Assembly (NCBI GenBank): GCA_963788205.1 | Contig: CAWBGG010000009.1 | Coordinates: 744,001-808,000, forward strand | Source: CAVVMA01 sp963788205 | GTDB lineage: Bacteria > Desulfobacterota > Binatia > Binatales > Binataceae | Length of the DNA stretch: 64,000 bases | Direction of reading: 5' to 3' | Shown here: positions 60,344 through 64,000 of the stretch, one piece after another | How the letters are laid out: every line of letters begins with the position of its first letter | How positions within the stretch are numbered: position 1 is the stretch's first letter | Position numbers and translations under genes: made by a program | The notes under the pieces: model-generated | The model's database searches: none | The model's input: the letters and a program-made list of their open reading frames with translations, nothing else | What the model was told of the DNA's origin: nothing

Positions 60344-61703
60344 TTAATGCCCTGCGTTGACAATCGCCTGCGGCGTGAAGAACTGGTTGTCTACTACGCC
60401 CATGTCTATATACCAACATTCGCGGTCAGGCGCTGTAGGCCCTGGCATGTAGGCGACGGAGCTGGTGCGTGTAGTCAGGTCCTCGTTGACCAGCCCGAGT
60501 TGGAAGATCCGCTTGTAGGGATAAATTGCCACCTTGGCGTCGGGGACCGGCCGATCGCGATAGGTGTTGAACGCGACCAGGGTCTTCCACAGCTTGCCCT
60601 CGCGATCATACTGGTCGGAGGCCGTGATGAACCAGCCCTCCGAATCGATATACAGGATACGCTTGGGGATCGAGAAATTGTTGCCGGGCTTGGCGTCGGC
60701 CTCGACCACGTATAGATGGCGCATCTCCCAATCCTCCGAACAGATGGTCCTGCCGCCGTCCGCTGCGCAGGCCCTTTCAGGCGAGTTGCGGGCGTGCACG
60801 GCCGCGAGCATGTTGCGATCGCCGAGGAATTTGTAGTTGTAGTCTTCGATCTTCGCGGAGAAGCCGAAGAACGAATCAGGGTCCAGCGTCGAGACCAGCG
60901 GCGTGGCGCCGCCGCCACCCCCCACGCCGCCCATCCCGCCCCCACCGCCCGCGCCAGCCGAGAATCCCGGCAGCATCCCGATAGCGTCGGTCAGCACGTT
61001 CAACGGATTCACGCCGCACGCGGCGGGTTTGCGGATTGAACACCCAGGTGTTGTCCTCGACCTTGGGATCGATATGGCGATAGCGGATCATGCCGAAACC
61101 ACGCAGCGAGCCCGGTTCGAGGAAGGGATAGAATCCGAAGCGGTAGCGGATTCCGCTCTGCGCACCGTCGGGATCGGTCGGCACGGGTGAGACCTCAATC
61201 CGGCCGACATTGTTGTAGAAGGCGAAATGGCCGACGGTGAAGAAGCCGGTCGGCTCAGCGGCGCTGGCGCTCTGGTCGAAGCTGGCGACTTCCGGAAAGC
61301 GCAGGTCGGCGTCGTCGCTGTAGAGCGGGCGGAAGCTGAAGTTCCACATGATTTTGGTTGCGACCTGCGGGTCGTTGGGATCGAGCAATGGAAACGGCTG
61401 GCCAGCGACGTAGTTCGCGAGCGTCCCGTCGGGATTGAGCTTGACCTGGGCATGATACTTCTCGGTGGCTGCGGTGTAGGGCGGCGGCCAAATCAGTTTG
61501 TCGGCGGGCACGATATCGAGTTCCATCCCCTGCTGCACCAGGATCAGATTGCCGGGGCTGAGCAGATTCTGGACCTTGGCGGCGGTGTCCTTGGTGATCA
61601 CGTCGCCCGGCTTGACCTGCGCGGCGGTCGGCGCGCCGATGAGCAGAGCGATCGCGAAGCCGCCGACTGCACACCGGCGCATCGTAAACCTGACAGCAGG
61701 CAT
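60344..61703 (-). CDS. DUF1329 outer-membrane/LolB-fold-like protein (one frameshift)
   Basis: Read through one frameshift, this is a ~452-residue secreted protein: signal peptide (about 8-29), then PGDVITKDTAAKVQNLLSPG, EKYHAQVKLNPDGTLANY, YRHIDPKVEDNTWVFNPQTR, and after the break NPLNVLTDAIG and YIDSEGWFITASDQYDREGK to the end. These are DUF1329 features, a LolA/LolB-type fold that binds lipid-like ligands. The frame changes at about 61008-61028 (ACGCGGCGGG on the + strand), consistent with one extra base. A Gly-rich tract (about 245-265) follows the break. Confidence 0.8.
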
Positions 61704-61863
61704 CAGCGCCTCCGGGTCTTCGAGTCCATCGGGAGAATACTATTCCAATAATAGTATCGCATTTGGCGCGCGCCCCTATGAAGAGCGCACCGCAAGCGCT
61801 ATGGTCGAAGGTCGCCGCCGAAGCATGATTGACCGACGATCGCGGCATTTCGGAAAGGACCCG

Positions 61864-62139
61864 ATGGCGAACAAAGGAAACTGTACAGCCAAGGATTGCA
61901 CGCGCGAGGCCTTCGCCAAGCATTACTGCCGCAAGCACTATCGGATGTGGAAGGCGGGTGAGATGCCCAAGGCGCGCTACAAGAGCTGCACCTTCGAGAA
62001 GTGCCACAAGCGCCGTTTCCGCGGCAGCCTGTGCGACGAGCACTGGAACGCCGCGCACGGCAAGAAGGCTGAAGCGGCCGCCGCACCCGCAGCGCCCGCG
62101 GCAGCGCCGGCTGACGCCGCTCCCGCCGCGAGCGCATAA
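61864..62139 (+). CDS. Small Cys-rich putative zinc-binding protein
   Basis: The 91-residue product has a repeated pattern of Cys and His (GNCTAKDCTREAFAKHYCRK and SCTFEKCHKRRFRGSLCDEH), two CxxxxC-H-C-H units that should each bind a metal, and an Ala/Pro-rich tail. Related proteins are called vegetative or hypothetical. A GGAAAGGA site precedes the ATG. It lies 33 bp before dapB. Confidence 0.65.
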   Translation: MANKGNCTAKDCTREAFAKHYCRKHYRMWKAGEMPKARYKSCTFEKCHKRRFRGSLCDEHWNAAHGKKAEAAAAPAAPAAAPADAAPAASA

Positions 62140-62172
62140 CCTGGTCGAGGCGCGGTCGAGAAGGGCCACGCG

Positions 62173-62970
62173 ATGGCGAACCTGATCGTCGCCGGGGCCG
62201 CGGGCCGGATGGGACGGATACTGGTCGCGCTGATCGCGGCCGATCCCGTTCACAAACTGGTTGGCGCAATCGAAGCGCGCGGCACCGCCTCGGTTGGCCG
62301 TGACGCAGGCGAGACTGCCGGCGTGGCGCGGCTTGGCGTTGCGATCACAGATGACTACGCAGCGCTGGCTCACGCCGATACCGTCACGGTCGATTTCACC
62401 ACTGCGGCATCGTCGCTCGACCATCTGGCGATCGCGGCCGATACCGGCGCAGCGATCGTCGTTGGCTCGACCGGCTTCACTCCCGAAATGGAAACTCGGG
62501 CGCGCAAGTTGGCGGTGCGCACCCGCACGATAATCGCGCCGAACATGAGTGTGGGCGTCAACGTGCTGACCAAGATTGTCGCCGAGGTAGCCGCGATCCT
62601 CAAAGACTTCGATGCCGAAGTGATCGAGATCCATCATCGCACCAAGATCGACGCACCCAGCGGCACCGCGCTCGCGCTTGGCAAAGCGATCGCGGCCGCG
62701 CGCGGGAGCGACTTCGAGCACAATGCGATCTTCGGACGCGAGGGAATTACCGGCGTGCGCCCGGCCGAAAAGATCGCCGTGATGGCGCTGCGGGCCGGCG
62801 ATGCGATCGGCGATCACACCGTTATCTTCGGCGGCCAGGGCGAGCGGCTCGAGTTGACCCATCGCGCGCAAAGCCGTGACTCGCTGGCGCGTGGCGCATT
62901 GCGCGCGGCGGCTTGGCTGGAGGGCCAGAAGCCCGGACTTTACACGATGCGCGACGTGTTGGGCCTCTGA
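62173..62970 (+). CDS. dapB: 4-hydroxy-tetrahydrodipicolinate reductase
   Basis: DapB reduces HTPA to tetrahydrodipicolinate in lysine/diaminopimelate synthesis. The 265-residue product has the nucleotide-binding GAAGRMGRI, VGSTGFTPE, and the active site EIHHRTKIDAPSGTAL with catalytic His and Lys. Full length. It is followed by a DapL-type aminotransferase, which uses the product directly. Confidence 0.95.
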   Translation: MANLIVAGAAGRMGRILVALIAADPVHKLVGAIEARGTASVGRDAGETAGVARLGVAITDDYAALAHADTVTVDFTTAASSLDHLAIAADTGAAIVVGSTGFTPEMETRARKLAVRTRTIIAPNMSVGVNVLTKIVAEVAAILKDFDAEVIEIHHRTKIDAPSGTALALGKAIAAARGSDFEHNAIFGREGITGVRPAEKIAVMALRAGDAIGDHTVIFGGQGERLELTHRAQSRDSLARGALRAAAWLEGQKPGLYTMRDVLGL

Positions 62971-63100
62971 GACGGCTGCAATCGGGGTCGCCGAGCGGCT
63001 GGTCAGCGAGTCCAGCGGTAAATTTTCCGGAAAATCCTTCGCCGGCCTAGTTTCGGACCGCTCCGAAGTGTGTTAGTTACGATGACCGGGGACAGTTCCG

Positions 63101-64000
63101 GTGCAGATTAAGCCCGCTTCCCGCTTGGATCTTCTGCCGCCCTATCTTTTCGCTGAACTCGATCGCCTGAAAAAGGAAGTTCTTGCTAGGGGCGTCGATG
63201 TGATCAGCCTTGGTATAGGTGATCCTGACCTTCCTACACCACCACATATAGTGGAAAGCCTGCGGAAAGCTGCAGGTGACCCCAATAACCATCGCTACAG
63301 TGATTATGAGGGCATGGAGCGCTATAGAGCTTCCGCTGCCGCGTGGTACAAGCGACGCTTCGGAGTCGATCTGGACCATCGGCGCGAGGTCTGCGCACTC
63401 TTGGGATCCAAGGAAGGAATCGCGAACTTCGCGACCGCGGTGGTCGATCCCGGTGATATCGTCCTGATCTCCGACCCCGGATATCCGGTTTACTTCTCGG
63501 GATGCGTCTTCAACGGCGGCGAGCCGTACTTTGTCCCGCTGCGCAAACAGAACGCATTTCTGCCCGACCTTGACGCGATTCCGTCGGAGATCGCGCGGCG
63601 GGCCAAGCTGATGTGGCTGAATTACCCCAACAATCCCACCGCCGCGACTGCGGACTTGCAATTCTTCAAGCGCGCGGTGCAGTTTTGCCTAAGGAATTCG
63701 ATCATCCTCGCCCACGACCTGGCCTACTCGGAAATCGCGTACGATGGCTATCGCGCGCCGAGCATCCTGGAGGTTCCCGAAGCACGCGAGTGTGCGATCG
63801 AGTTCCATTCGCTCTCCAAGACCTGCTCGATGACCGGATGGCGAATCGGGTTCGCGGTGGGCAACGCAGACGCCATCCGCGCACTGGGGCGCGTGAAGAC
63901 CAATATGGACTCGGGGCCGTTCCAGGCGATTCAGGAGGCCGCGATCACCGCACTCGAGGGCGGCGACGACAAACTGCGCGAGTACTGCGGAATCTACAAG
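63101..64000 (+). CDS. dapL: LL-diaminopimelate aminotransferase (3' end beyond window)
   Basis: This PLP enzyme converts tetrahydrodipicolinate directly to LL-DAP. The visible 300 residues start at GTG 63101 (no in-frame ATG; a stop lies just upstream at 63083) and show IKPASRLDLLPPYLFAEL, GIGDPDLPTP, SDPGYPVYFSG, NYPNNPT and the PLP-Lys motif SLSKTCSMTGWRIGF. Together with dapB this implies the aminotransferase variant of DAP synthesis rather than succinylase or dehydrogenase routes. No stop is reached. Confidence 0.9.
   Translation, partial: MQIKPASRLDLLPPYLFAELDRLKKEVLARGVDVISLGIGDPDLPTPPHIVESLRKAAGDPNNHRYSDYEGMERYRASAAAWYKRRFGVDLDHRREVCALLGSKEGIANFATAVVDPGDIVLISDPGYPVYFSGCVFNGGEPYFVPLRKQNAFLPDLDAIPSEIARRAKLMWLNYPNNPTAATADLQFFKRAVQFCLRNSIILAHDLAYSEIAYDGYRAPSILEVPEARECAIEFHSLSKTCSMTGWRIGFAVGNADAIRALGRVKTNMDSGPFQAIQEAAITALEGGDDKLREYCGIYK

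Overview
The window looks like chromosomal DNA of a GC-rich, uncultured-type soil bacterium. Two F420/flavin-dependent luciferase-like oxidoreductases in tandem, split MaoC/FAS1 dehydratases, a fused EtfB-EtfA, a DUF1329 outer-membrane-type protein, LL-diaminopimelate aminotransferase beside dapB and giant secreted proteins with Pro-Thr linkers and choice-of-anchor-D domains together resemble Candidatus Binatota (Binatia). That placement is an inference from gene content; there is no rRNA gene here, and I found no tRNA and no CRISPR array.

Layout. 0-2 kb: two convergent genes whose shared stop site has been hit by three TA-targeting elements placed side by side (an IS630-family IS and two different MITE-like elements). 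2-11 kb: hydrolase, tandem LLM oxidoreductases with a phosphotransferase, glycerophosphodiester phosphodiesterase with pterin dehydratase, a MaoC pair, a ferritin-like protein and a nucleotidyltransferase. 11.1-13.2 kb: a compact, visibly lower-GC three-gene cassette headed by an Anbu/HslV-like (proteasome-fold) Ntn hydrolase; this is the best candidate for an undescribed system. 13-17 kb: methyltransferase, cobalamin-binding-like protein, an RHH/RelE toxin-antitoxin pair whose toxin stop codon carries a second copy of one MITE, carbonic anhydrase and a HAD phosphatase. 17.3-19.2 kb: phage-type control region (S24 repressor whose catalytic Ser is Ala, small ORF, Mor-like activator). 19-26 kb: esterase, ABC exporter, an LLM gene broken by a 41-bp tandem duplication, GNAT-like protein and an HExxH protease. 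27-29 kb: a cargo segment (GIY-YIG-like protein and small unknowns) between diverged direct repeats of a serine hydrolase 5' end.

29.7-40.9 kb: four consecutive secreted proteins built from beta-propeller or BNR repeats, Pro-Thr linkers, Ig-like modules and choice-of-anchor-D domains. Two start regions and leaders are near-identical, one member has lost its C-terminal domain leaving a DNA relic, and two carry one-base frameshifts. 41-46 kb: GT-C glycosyltransferase, polyphosphate glucokinase, CHAD protein and two thymidylate-kinase-like proteins, which form a possible polyphosphate cluster. 46-48.2 kb: purN followed by a stand-alone phage-type lysis cassette (Rz1, Rz, a small membrane protein, GH108 endolysin). 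48-56 kb: NAD-binding protein, metallophosphoesterase, HAD relic, GGCT, a BtuFCD-type importer, EtfBA and a methyltransferase. 57-59.8 kb: an unknown 417-residue protein inserted beside an IS1380 relic and a duplicated 5' end of a DUF1054 gene. 60-64 kb: DUF1329, a Cys-rich small protein, dapB and dapL (running off the end).

Four otherwise intact genes each show a single one-base frameshift beside the hexamer CGGCGG on the + strand. This suggests sequence error as much as true decay, and those genes should be read as full-length until raw reads are checked.
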